Source: Cloeon dipterum
Lineage: Eukaryota > Arthropoda > Insecta > Ephemeroptera > Baetidae
Assembly: GCF_949628265.1 (NCBI RefSeq)
Contig: NC_088789.1
Location: 32,543,883 to 32,607,882 of the forward strand
Direction of reading: 5' to 3'
DNA length: 64,000 bases
The first letter of the stretch is position 1, and each line of letters begins with the position of its first letter. Below, piece after piece: positions 31,708 through 41,612 of this stretch. Under the pieces are notes generated by a model, which was not told the origin of the DNA, did not search any database, and was given only the letters and a program-made list of their open reading frames with translations. The position numbers were made by a program, and so were the translations under genes.

Positions 31708-32460
31708 CGAATATCATTTCAGGCGGCTCTTTTAAAAATTAAAATTTTAAAGGTACTTTCGACAAATTATTTTTGATTAGCCCAGGAGAGATTCATGGAT
31801 GTATATTTAATCTTTCAAAATGGAGTAACTAAACAGTTCTCCATACATCTTTTGTTTTTAGCTTATTTTCCTGGCCTTTTTTACCTATAGTGCCTGCAAT
31901 TTGATTGGGACTCTGTTAGTTGGATTTCAGAGCTGCAATTTTCAATTTCACCTAAAATTTACGACTAAACTTGCAAAGAAATTTCAGTTTAAATCTTTTG
32001 CTAATGAAAAGAATTGGAATTATTTGTAACCACCCCTAATATTTAGTTAAAATTGTGGATTTTGAAGAATGTTATTGCTAAGCATTTGTGATAAACGAGA
32101 AGAAAAAAAGGTGGCAAATTAAATGAAATAAATATTTTAGCTTTCTATCGTTGAGTTTAATGCTAAAATTACATATGTCGAATTGATTTTCGCTATTTAC
32201 AAGAAATGTTCGCTCGTTTCCCATTTGATTGAGGAAAATAAAAAAAGCTATTCCTATACACTAAGACAATGACCTCTAATAAGCTGTTAAAACTATTTTT
32301 GCACTCGTAAAATACTGGAAATTGATACCTCATCAGGAATAAAATGGATCTATTCCATTTGCAACAAAAGCAACATTAAATCTAATATAAATCTAACTTC
32401 ACAAAAAACGTGTATTCCCACGTTAGTGTTCATGGTTTCTAGAGCCAAAAATTTCCATCA

Positions 32461-32747
32461 TCAATCAGGCAACAACGGAAATTCTCTCAGAGCTATCAAG
32501 TTTTGTTTACTGTTGCAATTCAACGGTCCGATTCCCCGAGTTGGATAACGAAGCAACTCTTTGAGAAAGGACGGAATTCTTTCTTTTACGAAAATTATAA
32601 ATATCTTCCACACTAGGAAGATATTTGTAGCAAGGGGGGCAAAAGTTATTTCGGTTTCTACATTGTGCTGTTCGTTCAAGTGTTCTTGCAAACAAGTATA
32701 CGCATTTTCTAAAGGATAAATGCAGTCACATTATTTGAGATAACGCA
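32461..32747 (-). pseudogene. Decayed C-terminal coding remnant of truncated C2H2 gene 5
   Basis: On the - strand, after the stop at 32748, homology to the C-terminal part of full-length members continues with frameshifts (GCAAGAACACTTGAACGAAC AG; TGCTACAAATATCTTCCTAG). A 76-codon frame within it is open but out of register with the gene. Confidence 0.55.
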
Positions 32748-33284
32748 CTATGGTTGACCGCAAGAATCGAGATGCTTCTGATACAAACCCAAGCAGTCAA
32801 AATAGTGCTCGCAGACTCTGCAATATTTCGGTTTCACATGACGATACCAATCTCCTGATATGAGTTCTTCGACGCAATTATCGCAACTTTTTGTTGTGTG
32901 GCGTAAACGTTTATGATCCTGCAACTTGAGCTCTGTATCGAATTCCTTCTTACAAGCATCACATTGCAAGTTCCTCTCCAGTTTCAAATGCTGGTACAAA
33001 ATGTGTTTTCTTATAACGTCCTTTTGCGTGAACATCTTACCACAAGAATGGCATTGAAACTCATGGACCTGCTTTATGTGTTGATCTCTCTTTTTTTCTC
33101 TGTCCGGTTCATCAAAATACACGAGACAATTGTGATTGGGACATTTTATGGCATCTTTGTGCTTCGAGCGCACATGCCTAGAGATACTGTCACTCCGCAT
33201 CTCTTTCTTGCAGACTGAGCATTTCCTCGCCTTTTTTGCCGATTCATTGCGCTTGAGCCTCGTTTTCTCCTTGGCCTCCATCAT
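32748..33284 (-). CDS. C2H2 zinc-finger protein, ZAD-less family member 5 (C-terminally truncated)
   Basis: 178 aa from the ATG at 33284; a second ATG follows directly. The basic N-terminus differs from the others (EAKEKTRLKRNESAKKARK). Segments: CSVCKKEMRSDSISRHVRSK H, CPNHNCLVYFDEPDREKK...H, FQCHSCGKMFTQKDVIRKH, LQCDACKKEFDTELKLQDH, CDNCVEELISGDWYRH, CRVCEHYFDCLGLYQKHLDS C, then stop after GQP. The second finger, CPNHNC..YF, resembles the ZAD-C2H2 genes (CENHNCATYF) more than the CPKRC form of its siblings. Tandem-duplicate partner of member 3. Confidence 0.7.
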   Translation of the reverse strand: MMEAKEKTRLKRNESAKKARKCSVCKKEMRSDSISRHVRSKHKDAIKCPNHNCLVYFDEPDREKKRDQHIKQVHEFQCHSCGKMFTQKDVIRKHILYQHLKLERNLQCDACKKEFDTELKLQDHKRLRHTTKSCDNCVEELISGDWYRHVKPKYCRVCEHYFDCLGLYQKHLDSCGQP

Positions 33285-33982
33285 CTTCACCTCATCCTTG
33301 AAACATTTTGATAAACACTCAATTTTTTTTTTTAAAAAAAATAGGAATTTTTTTACCTCCTGATTAAATTCAACAAAATCCTAGCAAGCAATCCAAATGC
33401 CGAAAATTCCTTCGCGCTGCTCGCTGATCGTTTAGAAATATTTTGTTAATTTTTAAGAATTTAAAGATTAATCTACTGCTTACCTAATTACGCATTGTGG
33501 ACGTTCCGCGCCTTTAACTCGATCTTTTCTCCTGATCAGGACGATTAATTCAGGCTCTCAATATAGAAAATCGCCAAGGTAGCAGCGCGACTCTTCCAAT
33601 TCTCCGTCTCGTCTCGAGATAAACGCTGTGAAGAATGACGAGCGAAAGGAGAGACCAGTTGGAAACTCAATACTTTTCTCCACGCTATTTGGAATACTCT
33701 GAATTTTTAGGCAGGGAGACAAAAATAATTCTAGGAATTAGAAATATTCGGGGTAAAAATATTCAAGTAATTTTCTAGATTTCTCTTGTGAGTCGTTATC
33801 CTGCTCTTCATTTTTTTCCTGAATATTTAGAAGCATTCTCAGGCAAATGCAAAATTAATTCGTATAGTAGGCGTTACTTAAAAGCGAGTGGTGAGCGCGT
33901 TTTGTTTTATATTTAGGTAAAGGCACTATACGCGCTCCACTCTCATGCAAGGCAAAATGCATATATATTCACACACACAACA

Positions 33983-34256
33983 CAGTAGGGGCCAGATTCG
34001 TGCGACGCGCAGAAATGGCGTCCGGTGGAGCATGGCGCGATAAAACGGTCACGTGAAAATGAGCGAAGAGAACCAAGTTTCGGTCAATATTGTGACATAA
34101 TTTGCATTACTCTTAACTAATTGTGTCTTTTGGATCGTAAAAACAGACTCTTGACACTCGTACTGGAATCCAAAGAGAGTAATTTGTTTCACTCATTTAG
34201 ACGCCATCTTGGATCTGCGCAGTGGCAACCAATTTTATCGCACGTCTGGCCCCTGC
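33983..34256. repeat. MITE-like element D, copy 2
   Basis: CAGTAGGGGCCAGATTCGTG at the left and CGTCTGGCCCCTGCTG at the right form the inverted termini. The interior GCATGGCGCGATAAAACGGT C, CGTGAAAATGAGCGAA and CGCCATCTTGGATCTGCGCA match 1496-1757 in reverse orientation. It lies between the C2H2 tandem array and the ankyrin region. Confidence 0.8.
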
Positions 34257-34570
34257 TGTATATAGAATTATAGGAATAGAAATTGGAAGCTTCAAATAAA
34301 TAAAATCTATGTTTTTAAATTTGAAATTTAGAAATTATGCTTAAAAGTTTTCCTATGAAAAATGCGAACTTACAATTAGAAGAAAATTGCATAGTGATGG
34401 AAATTGTATTTTTAAGAAGGTTAAAAATCTTAAAAAAAGAAAAATTAATTTTCTTTTTCGTAATTTTTGCAATTTCAAATCTCGGGTTATTCTAACCGTA
34501 AGAATTTCAAAAAAAAACTACTACCATTGATCTCCCCTGACCAGCTGAAAAGTTAAAGGATGCCTACACT

Positions 34571-35158
34571 CTACCCCTCGTAAAAAGACAAAGATTTATA
34601 GTTTCTCCTCATAGAAAAGCATAGCAAACTCCATCTATTTTCAGGTTCTCGACTATTTTGTGATAGGTGGAACAATTTGATTGCAAGCTCGAAATTTCCC
34701 ACTTGGAGCGCATAATCGATAGGCCTAGCATTATGAGAATCTCTATTTTCGAAGTCGCATCCTTTCTGAAGGAAGAAGTCGATCAGAGCATCTGCGTGGG
34801 TTTCGTTCATGGCAGCGTAGTGCAGAGGAGTGGCGCCAGATATGCTGCATTTTTCATTTATATGGGCGCCCTCCTGTTCCACGAGATGACGGCAAACCTC
34901 AACATCCGACACCTTGGCCGCGAAGTGCAGGGCGAGAAGGTCATCTTTGTTCGCTTCGACGTTGTCCAGTTTTGTCCGTAGAATATCTTTTTGTCGTTGA
35001 GCCAATTTTATTTTCATGTTTTGAGGATTTTCCGGCTCTTTCTCGATCGCTCCTGAAAAATTATTTTCTTAAAACGAACTTCAATTTGCTCAGGTTTAAA
35101 TCTCACCGTTGGTATTTCCGGTATTTCTTACAGTTTTCTTCTCCTTTTTGCTGCTCAT
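34571..35158 (-). CDS. Ankyrin-repeat protein, truncated paralogue (copy A)
   Basis: Exon 1 35158-35107 (MSSKKEKKTVRN...), intron with donor gtgaga and acceptor TTTTTCAG, exon 2 35052-34571; 177 aa. It carries the first ankyrin repeats of the family (LLALHFAAKVSDVEVCRHLV, GATPLHYAAMNETHADALID F, PIDYALQVGNFELAIKLF) and then breaks near 34615, where the paralogues continue for about 340 residues. It ends in an unrelated short tail (SLSFYEG). The upstream TTTGCAGCCCCGACTTAGCA G acceptor before the start matches copies C and D, so the leader exon was duplicated too. Either a short scaffold protein or a pseudogene. Confidence 0.6.
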
Positions 35159-35937
35159 CGCTGCTAAGTCGGGGCTGCAAATATAAATAAGCGATGAATG
35201 AATTATTTTTACTTGATTTTCAATTTTTCTTTGAACGCTGGTACCAAATTTAGTTCTGCTTTCGTTTTTTACCAAACAAAACTATTTACAGAACTCGCAC
35301 ATATAGTCAGGTTTTATGATATATACTCTTTGCCATGGCCATTCCGTGGCTGTTTTTTTACTCAGTTCATTCCGAGCTTGAAACGCTGGCATTCCAAGCA
35401 TCAGAGCCATTTGGGAGAGAAAGAAAAACCAAAAATAAACGAGTGAAGCGAATGACCACAGCTTTCCCTTTTCAATAAATTTAGCAAAAATTTAAGACGC
35501 AGTTTTCCTTTTCGTGACTGAATTACGCAGCAAATGTATTCAAAAAAGGTGATGGGTCTATATTCTGCGTCTAGCAAGGAGGATTATTTACAGGTTCCAG
35601 GAAAATTATTTTGATTCCAAGATCAAATAAAATAAAACTCATTAAACGATTTAGCGAGAGCCTTACAGGAAATTTTTGGTGCTTTGGCAGGTGACTAATT
35701 TTGGTGAAAGAAGACTAAAAACGGGCGCTGCGTGCTCACTGCTCGAACGTTTTTGGGATGCTGTAAATTTCAGGGGTGTTTCAGGAGAGTAAGGGAATAC
35801 AATTTCACATTCCTTAGAAAGCAGAAAGATTTTTCGAATTCATTAGTTGATACCCCAACGACTTTTGTGTCGTTATAAGTGTTCGAAGCCGCTAACAGAT
35901 GGCGTACCATCGATTTTTTTCTTTAAAAATCTTATCA

Positions 35938-36105
35938 AGGAAAAACCACACTTCACATTGCTGCCGAACACTACTTTAATAAAGCAATGTGCGCATGACT
36001 GGTGAGTGAGGGAGCCGCGATCCCCAAGAAACTAAATTTGGTTCTAGGATCCATTTCCAGTGAGAAGGCCAAGAAGTTTCTCCAATCTTTGATCACTACA
36101 TACAA
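35938..36105 (+). pseudogene. Ankyrin gene C-terminal relic
   Basis: + strand. AAAAACCACACTTCACATTG CTGCCGAACA, GTGCGCATGACTGGTGAGTG AGGGAGCCG and GAGAAGGCCAAGAAGTTTCT match the last 50 codons of ankyrin gene C (44520-44680). They carry substitutions, an in-frame stop (TGA in the GCGCATGACTGG region) and indels. It is a dead fragment lying opposite in orientation to truncated copy A, whose missing part it represents. Confidence 0.7.
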
Positions 36106-36164
36106 ACCAAGAAATAGCTAAGAAGACTACATATTTTCAAATCATGCCGCCTTTACACGGAAAA

Positions 36165-36335
36165 ACAATTAAAGAAAATTCTCCACCTGGCTGCGCGAGA
36201 AGGAGACTTCGATACGTCGCAGATTGATCCAGGGCCAAGACGTCAACGCTCGAGGCATATACACTTACTTTAGACAATATTTTCCATTTTGCTATCGAGA
36301 ACAAGTTTTCGAGAGAAATATGACCTATTAAAATT
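36165..36335 (+). pseudogene. Second ankyrin-repeat relic
   Basis: + strand. CTCCACCTGGCTGCGCGAGA AGGAGACTTC reads LHLAAREGDF, and after a one-base shift ATTGATCCAGGGCCAAGACG TCAACGCTCG reads LIQGQDVNAR. Together they match the ankyrin consensus. It then runs into NIFHFAIENKFSREI and a stop. The family of origin is unclear; it is closer to the general ankyrin consensus than to the neighbouring genes. Confidence 0.45.
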
Positions 36336-36774
36336 TATAAATGAATTAAATGGAATTATGTACCAAATAAATAATGACTACCAAACTCATCTTCAATGGG
36401 CGCAGTTAAAAGAAAACTACGAAATTCTTTCACGATTTTTAGCACGTTGAAAGAATGATCTAAAATGCTGAAAATATAAACAAAGCAGAACGATTGAGTC
36501 AGAATTCGATAAGAAAATTCATAAAAATGGCGGCATCTGCGTGCATAAAATCATTTCGAATCCGTATCCCTCAATTGTTCTCTTTTTTATTCTTCTTATG
36601 CCAGCTCCCAGATTTATGAATGGACTTGAAATAAATAAAAATATAGAGATGCGAATATGGATCCTTGAAAACATTTGCAATGTTTTTATTTGAAAATTTG
36701 TCTGTAAAAAAAAGCTAATTTTAACGATGCTGCAAAATTGCCCGAGTCTAGAGTAAAAAAATTTTGTTGAGCCT

Positions 36775-38148
36775 TCATATCGAAGTCGGGGGTCTGGTGG
36801 TGATTTCACGCAGCCACTGGAGCATGGGGTTGTTTTTGAACTCGCTGGCGATGTGCAAAGCGATGTTTCCTTCAGGTCCCAGTCCATTGACCATGCTTTT
36901 CTTTTTTGCGTACACAAACATGGCGCTGGACAGCTCGTTTCTTCCCACGCAATATAGCAGCAGATTGCATCCTTTAAAATCGACGTCTAAATCGGCGCCA
37001 TATTTGATCAGTTCCTCGGCCAAGTCCAGTCTTGCTTTGCTGAGGGAAACGTGAAGTGCCGTTCGGCCTTCAAAATCCTTTCGATTCATGTCTTTCACGG
37101 GCATTTTCGGGGCAAAGAACCGAATGTTCGCCAGAGCGTGCGATTTATTCAAAACAGAACAGTGGAGAACAGTGCAAAACGAACCTTTCTGGACAGCAGT
37201 CACGTCAAAACCTTGACGGACCATCCATTCGCACACATCAGGCCTCGAATGCTCAGAAGCAAAGTGGAGAGGATAGATGAGGAGTTCATCCACCTTCTTC
37301 CCGACCAGGTTGAGGAATTCTCCAATGCTCTCGACCTTGACGTTTTCATCGCTGATGAGTTCTTCAAGAAACGATGATTGTCTATCCGATTTACAAGCGC
37401 CATGCTTCTTCATCAGATAATCTGCCATTGGAATGTTTCCTTTCAAAAATGCGGATTTCAGAAGACACTCCAAATCCGTCGGCAAAAGTTTCAGACTGCA
37501 CTCTTCCATTAAAAACCTAACGATTTGCTCGCTGTGCTTCATGTTGTCGCCGCATACCTTTAGAGCCACAAGGAGAAATCCTTTTCTCACATGACGAGTG
37601 CTATTTTCCAAGCTGCTTCTGCAGATCTCGATGACCCACTTCATGGTGTCCAAGTCTCTGACCCGTGCCGCTACGGGAATCAGATAGTACAAGTCCATTT
37701 TGTTGTCCACTTTTCCCACGGACGCGTTTTTCTCGTACAAAGACTTCAATAAGTCCAGTTTAACCTGATAGGCAATGCAGTGTGCCAAGAAGCTCATATC
37801 ATCTGATCTTTTGTTGAACAGTGCGATGGCGAAGTCGAAGATTCCCTCTTTGACGGCTACGATTTCCGCTCCCTCCTTGGCGGCATTTTTTCTTTTGACG
37901 TCTGCTCCGATGCTCGCAAAGTATTCGAGCAGTTGCAAGCCGTGCGCGGCGTTCCTGGCGGCGTAGTGGAAGACGTTGGAGCCTATTTTGTCCACGGTGC
38001 CGACGACGTTGGCCCCTTTTTCCACGAAATAGCGGCAAATTTCCACATCGCCCACTTTGGAGGCGAAAAGCAGCCTCGGAGTTTCACCTCTGTTATCCAT
38101 GACGAAATTTATTTTTTCTTCCAAAGATTTCATCGCGGAGAATTCCAT
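36775..38148 (-). CDS. Ankyrin-repeat protein (copy B), intact
   Basis: A single coding exon of 457 aa starting at the ATG at 38148. Ankyrin repeats appear at about residues 24-85 (RLLFASKVGDVEICRYFV; NVFHYAARNAAHGLQLLEYF A), about 295-390 (YPLHFASEHSRPDVCEWMV; TVLHCSVLNKSHALANIRF; TALHVSLSKARLDLAEELIK YGADLD) and the C-terminus (NIALHIASEFKNNPMLQWL). A central helical region (100-290) has no clear repeats. The overall plan matches copies C and D but sequence identity is low, so it is an older paralogue. No signal peptide or membrane segment. Likely a cytosolic or nuclear protein-binding scaffold. A TATA box lies upstream at 38295. Confidence 0.85.
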   Translation of the reverse strand: MEFSAMKSLEEKINFVMDNRGETPRLLFASKVGDVEICRYFVEKGANVVGTVDKIGSNVFHYAARNAAHGLQLLEYFASIGADVKRKNAAKEGAEIVAVKEGIFDFAIALFNKRSDDMSFLAHCIAYQVKLDLLKSLYEKNASVGKVDNKMDLYYLIPVAARVRDLDTMKWVIEICRSSLENSTRHVRKGFLLVALKVCGDNMKHSEQIVRFLMEECSLKLLPTDLECLLKSAFLKGNIPMADYLMKKHGACKSDRQSSFLEELISDENVKVESIGEFLNLVGKKVDELLIYPLHFASEHSRPDVCEWMVRQGFDVTAVQKGSFCTVLHCSVLNKSHALANIRFFAPKMPVKDMNRKDFEGRTALHVSLSKARLDLAEELIKYGADLDVDFKGCNLLLYCVGRNELSSAMFVYAKKKSMVNGLGPEGNIALHIASEFKNNPMLQWLREITTRPPTSI

Positions 38149-38294
38149 TTGGAGAATAATATTTTTATTTCAAGGGGTCGTTTTTCTACAATGCAAGGAA
38201 TTGGAATGTTAGAAAAAATGCGTCAATGAAAGGAATTTAAAAAAAAACTCACTGCTCTCCTTTTGGTTTGGTGAGTTCGTCAATTGATCTTTTT

Positions 38295-38306
38295 CCTTAT
38301 ATAAGG
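38295..38306 (-). promoter_or_regulatory. Palindromic TATA box of ankyrin gene B
   Basis: CCTTATATAAGG, a perfect palindrome, lies about 150 bp before the ATG at 38148 on the - strand. A donor-like GTGAGT near 38255 and an acceptor before the ATG suggest a short 5'-UTR intron. Confidence 0.5.
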
Positions 38307-38349
38307 GTAGCGTTGAGAGAATTCAAAATATTCTGGAACAGTAAAGATG

Positions 38350-40000
38350 ATAAATTGTTAAACTCTATAGGACGAGGGTTGACAGTAATTTGACAGTGAA
38401 GGATTTTTCAAATTCCAGAAAGTTATGAAAATAACAGCGGCGCCATCAGATGGCAGTTTCGAACAGTTACAAGTTCCCAACTCATCGTGAATTTTTAGCA
38501 AATACAAAATTTAGAATATTTTCACCCTTAAACACAGTAAAATGGCTAAATAAAAATAAGAATTAAACCTTCCAAGCTAAAATCAGTGAAAATAAAAATC
38601 TCAAGGGTTTGAAATTGCCCATTTTCAGCACTTAGCAGACCTATAATCTCAGGCTCTAATTCGCCTTGAGGGATGAATTCACTAATTAAATTCACCCTAG
38701 CTCGAGATTAAATTATGATACAGAAGAATGGCGGCGTTTTCAAGATCTAAGGTTGGCAATCTGTTGAGATTATCACAAAATTTAAAGTTCCGATGATCAA
38801 TTAGTGCTACACCCATCTGTTTTGTGTTTACCTGCCGCACGCGGTTGCTCAGGGCTCGCTCAGGTGACTGCTAAATCAACTCACCCTGCTGACTCGCCTG
38901 CCTTCTTATATCAGGTGGCTCTCAGTTGATTTTGAGGGCGAGCAATATCATTGGCGGAAGCAAAAGGGCGGGAATGATTCACGTGACTGCTCCAACCTTC
39001 AACTGCGTGCTTTGCTGCGCATATAGAGAGCTTAATAAGAGAGGAGCGGACAAGGGAGAGCGTGCGCAGAGCTGCTGTACTTCCCAGCGTACTTTTCAGT
39101 CCCGTATCAACGCCATTTTAATTGGTCAGCGCACAAAGTTGGAATCGGTCGAAAAAGCTCACGTGATTGTCCGCAACCGGTACCAATCGAAAGCTTAAGA
39201 GTTTGTGTCTATAATATAAGAATTATCGTCCAAATGAATTGTCTCGCGTGCACTGCAATAATCAGCCGGAAATTTATAAATAATTCGCTCCTGTCCTGGC
39301 AAATAAATATCCTCCAATCACGGCCCTGATTGCTGGCTCGAAAACGTCCACTTCATGCACAGTTTGACAGAAAAACTGCATTAAAATATCGGAATTTATC
39401 TAAACTCTGAATTTTTGACATAATTTTCGCGTGAATAAAACAAAAAACGAACTTTAATTGATGTGGGTGTGTTTCCAAGAAGAAATCATTTTTTTTGTCA
39501 TTGATTCTCCCTGCTTCTCGCAGATGTAAAATGAGAAAATGTTTCGAATTCCGCCGTAAAATCTTCGTCAATTTTCGTCCCTGCTTTTGGAATGGCATCC
39601 GAATTATCCCTCGACAAAAATGCCACTTACCCCGAAAAACATTTGGAATGAATCCGAACGCTTCCAAAAATCCAACTGCTGCTCAACTCGCGGCACCACC
39701 AACACAGAGGAATTATAAAAATAATATTTTCTCATTTTACATGAACGCCAATGCTCATTACTGTGAATCCCTTATTGTACTTGGAATGTGTTTTCTTTCA
39801 AGCGATAACGTACATTAGTTTTACTTATTTAGAATACAAAAAAAGAAATTAAGTGAAATTATGCATATCATTTTAATTCACGAAAAGTAATATTTATTTG
39901 ATACAAAATATCAAATTGTAAATATCAATAAGGGTGAATTTATTTAAAAATCTACAAAAATTACGAGCGGGAAAAGCGTTTTTCAGATTAAGTGTAAAGA
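38350..40000. other. Intergenic stretch; no gene recognised
   Basis: AT-rich at both ends, with a moderately GC-rich part at 38820-39180 (CTGCCGCACGCGGTTGCTCA; CTTCTTATATCAGGTGGCTC, TATA-like; AAGGGAGAGCGTGCGCAGAG C). It could hold a promoter for a transcript I cannot identify. Short open frames (for example 38926-39198) show no family features. GGCGCCATCAGATGGCAG at 38441 resembles a fragment of element A. Confidence 0.5.
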
Positions 40001-40209
40001 AAGTTGCTTTGTGGAAGCCTTTTGGTGACGGCAAAATCTCTTTTACTCTCAATTTTTCTCTCCGCTTTTATAAGCGGCTTCGTTCCCAATCCCAAACCAC
40101 CCCTCACACCCGCTGCTTGGAATGTTGTTTGTTATCTTCGCCTTTGCAACTGCCAGGTCATTCACCTTTTCAACCGCAGTGAAAAGGTCGCCTTTGTGTG
40201 CGCGCGTGT

Positions 40210-40514
40210 GTGGCCGCTGCTCATCAAGGTAGAGACCAAGGCTGGACATGGTGTCGGCAAACCCACCGCCAAAGAGGTGAGATCCAAACCTTTTTTGTTT
40301 GAAACTAAGCCGAATGGCCAATTGGAGAAGTCATAAGTTTAGTGTTTGAAGATGAAAACAGGTGGCGCCATGGTTCATTTACTATTTTAACTGCGATTTC
40401 AGATTAATTGATTCAAAATATATTCAATTTTGTTGCTGAAAGTCAAAAATCCTGTTTCAGATTAAAGAGCGAACGGACATCGGGCGTTCTCTGAACATCG
40501 AGTGCGTCTTCTGA
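40210..40514 (+). pseudogene. Prolyl-endopeptidase-like last exons, remnant in arm X
   Basis: Exon part about 40213-40276 encodes PLLIKVETKAGHGVGKPTAK E, the strongly conserved C-terminal prolyl oligopeptidase motif whose His is the catalytic His of the triad. Donor gtgaga at 40277; acceptor TTTCAG at 40455-40460. The last exon 40461-40514 encodes IKERTDIGRSLNIECVF and TGA. The exons join in phase 0. The rest of the enzyme is not upstream (promoter-like DNA precedes it), so this is a fragment. Relative to the X' copy the last exon lacks 12 bp. Identification is from memory of the family motif. Confidence 0.65.
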
Positions 40515-41074
40515 GTTACAAAAAGCTTAAAAACTACCTTCTGTTGTTAATTATGTAACATAAAACGTGCAAGGAAGGAAATAAAAAGGAATTGAGTTCA
40601 ATTAAAACTGCTTTGCTAATTTAGCGATAAATTCCCTACCGAAAACAATAACATTATCATTTGGATTCGGTTTTTATTCATTTTTATTGCTTGTAAGCAC
40701 CGGTTGCGCTCCGAGTGACCCGTCCTCTGACCCCACGGCTGCTGCTCCTTGACCCGACCCGTTCTCTTGCACTCCTTAATTATCTCTTTAGGCGAACACC
40801 GCCTTTTTGTGGCGTGCTCTCTCTCCCTCTTGCAACACGTACACACTGGTGAATTTTGAATTTATTTTTTTATCATTTTATTTGCATCACGTACTAAAAT
40901 TACGATCGAGAAAAAGCGTTTTCAGGTCGACGCCGTGATAAAGTGTACAGAGAGAAAATCATAAATTAATACAGCTCACACACAAGCTTTTGCTTAATTT
41001 TTATACTCTCTCCACATTTGGCCTGCCAAACAACCCTGCGCACACCGCCCGCTGTTTGGAATGCAGCTGCCAGG

Positions 41075-41244
41075 TATATAAACTCGCCTTTCAAAGCGCA
41101 GTGAAAAGGTCGCCTGTGGGATCTCTGCTCGCTCGTTGCAGCTGTAGCTCTCGATCATTGTCCGTCAGAGCATCGAGCAGAGCACACGCCGGTCTTGCTC
41201 TTACCTCGCAACTTTTTCTCGCCTCTTGCAGCATCAGTTATCCG
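41075..41244 (+). promoter_or_regulatory. Core promoter and non-coding leader exon, probably of ankyrin gene C
   Basis: GGTATATAAACTCGCC gives a TATA box at 41075-41082, followed about 25 bp on by GCGCAGTGAAAAGG, a TCAGT-type initiator. The leader runs to a donor (CCGTAAGTC, GT at 41244). The next good acceptor in line is TTGTTTGCAG ending at 43065, 16 bp before the ankyrin gene C ATG; the same acceptor context precedes copies A and D. So the leader is likely spliced to gene C. In X' the TATA box reads TATACAAC. A diverged copy of this promoter lies at 40090-40200. Confidence 0.55.
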
Positions 41245-41365
41245 TAAGTCCCTGACTAAATCACATTGTAAATATTTTTATCGAATGATTGCTCTGAATA
41301 TCCAATCAATAAGTAAGTTTGATCTCAACTCTCCTTCCGTGCCACTAAATCCTGAATTCCTAAAA

Positions 41366-41612
41366 GAAGTGCGCATGCGTCAGACCTGACTGGATGTGAC
41401 AAGGAAGTCATTCGAACAGGTGGATTCTCTGCAAGTGCTCAAACCAGCTCTCACGCATGCGCACTTCTCGCATTCATATTGTTTTGGCGGGAAAAAAGTT
41501 CGCACGTGGCTCTTGACTTTTTCGTTTGAAAAAATATTCACTTTTCCTAATTCGACCCTCAAGAATCGATTGGTGAGCTCAGAAACTACACCAAAGAGAG
41601 CATTTAAACTAT
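41366..41612. repeat. Element B fragment in arm X
   Basis: Lacks the left arm. It retains GTGCGCATGCGTCAGACC, CAGCTCTCACGCATGCGCAC and the right end CCTAATTCGACCCTCAAGAA TCGATTGGTGAGCTCAGAAA. The X' copy at 57165-57420 retains the opposite arm, so the two copies lost different halves. Confidence 0.7.

Larger units (their letters stand above)
26100..33970. repeat. Tandem segmental duplication, right unit
   Basis: The counterpart of 16860-24980 with the same three-gene order and orientation. Block-by-block matches run through 3' flanks, genes, 5' leaders and intergenic blocks. Small differences: exon 2 of the ZAD gene has two extra codons here (104 versus 98 bp), and the GC-rich block has lost its TATA sequence. 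Confidence 0.85.
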
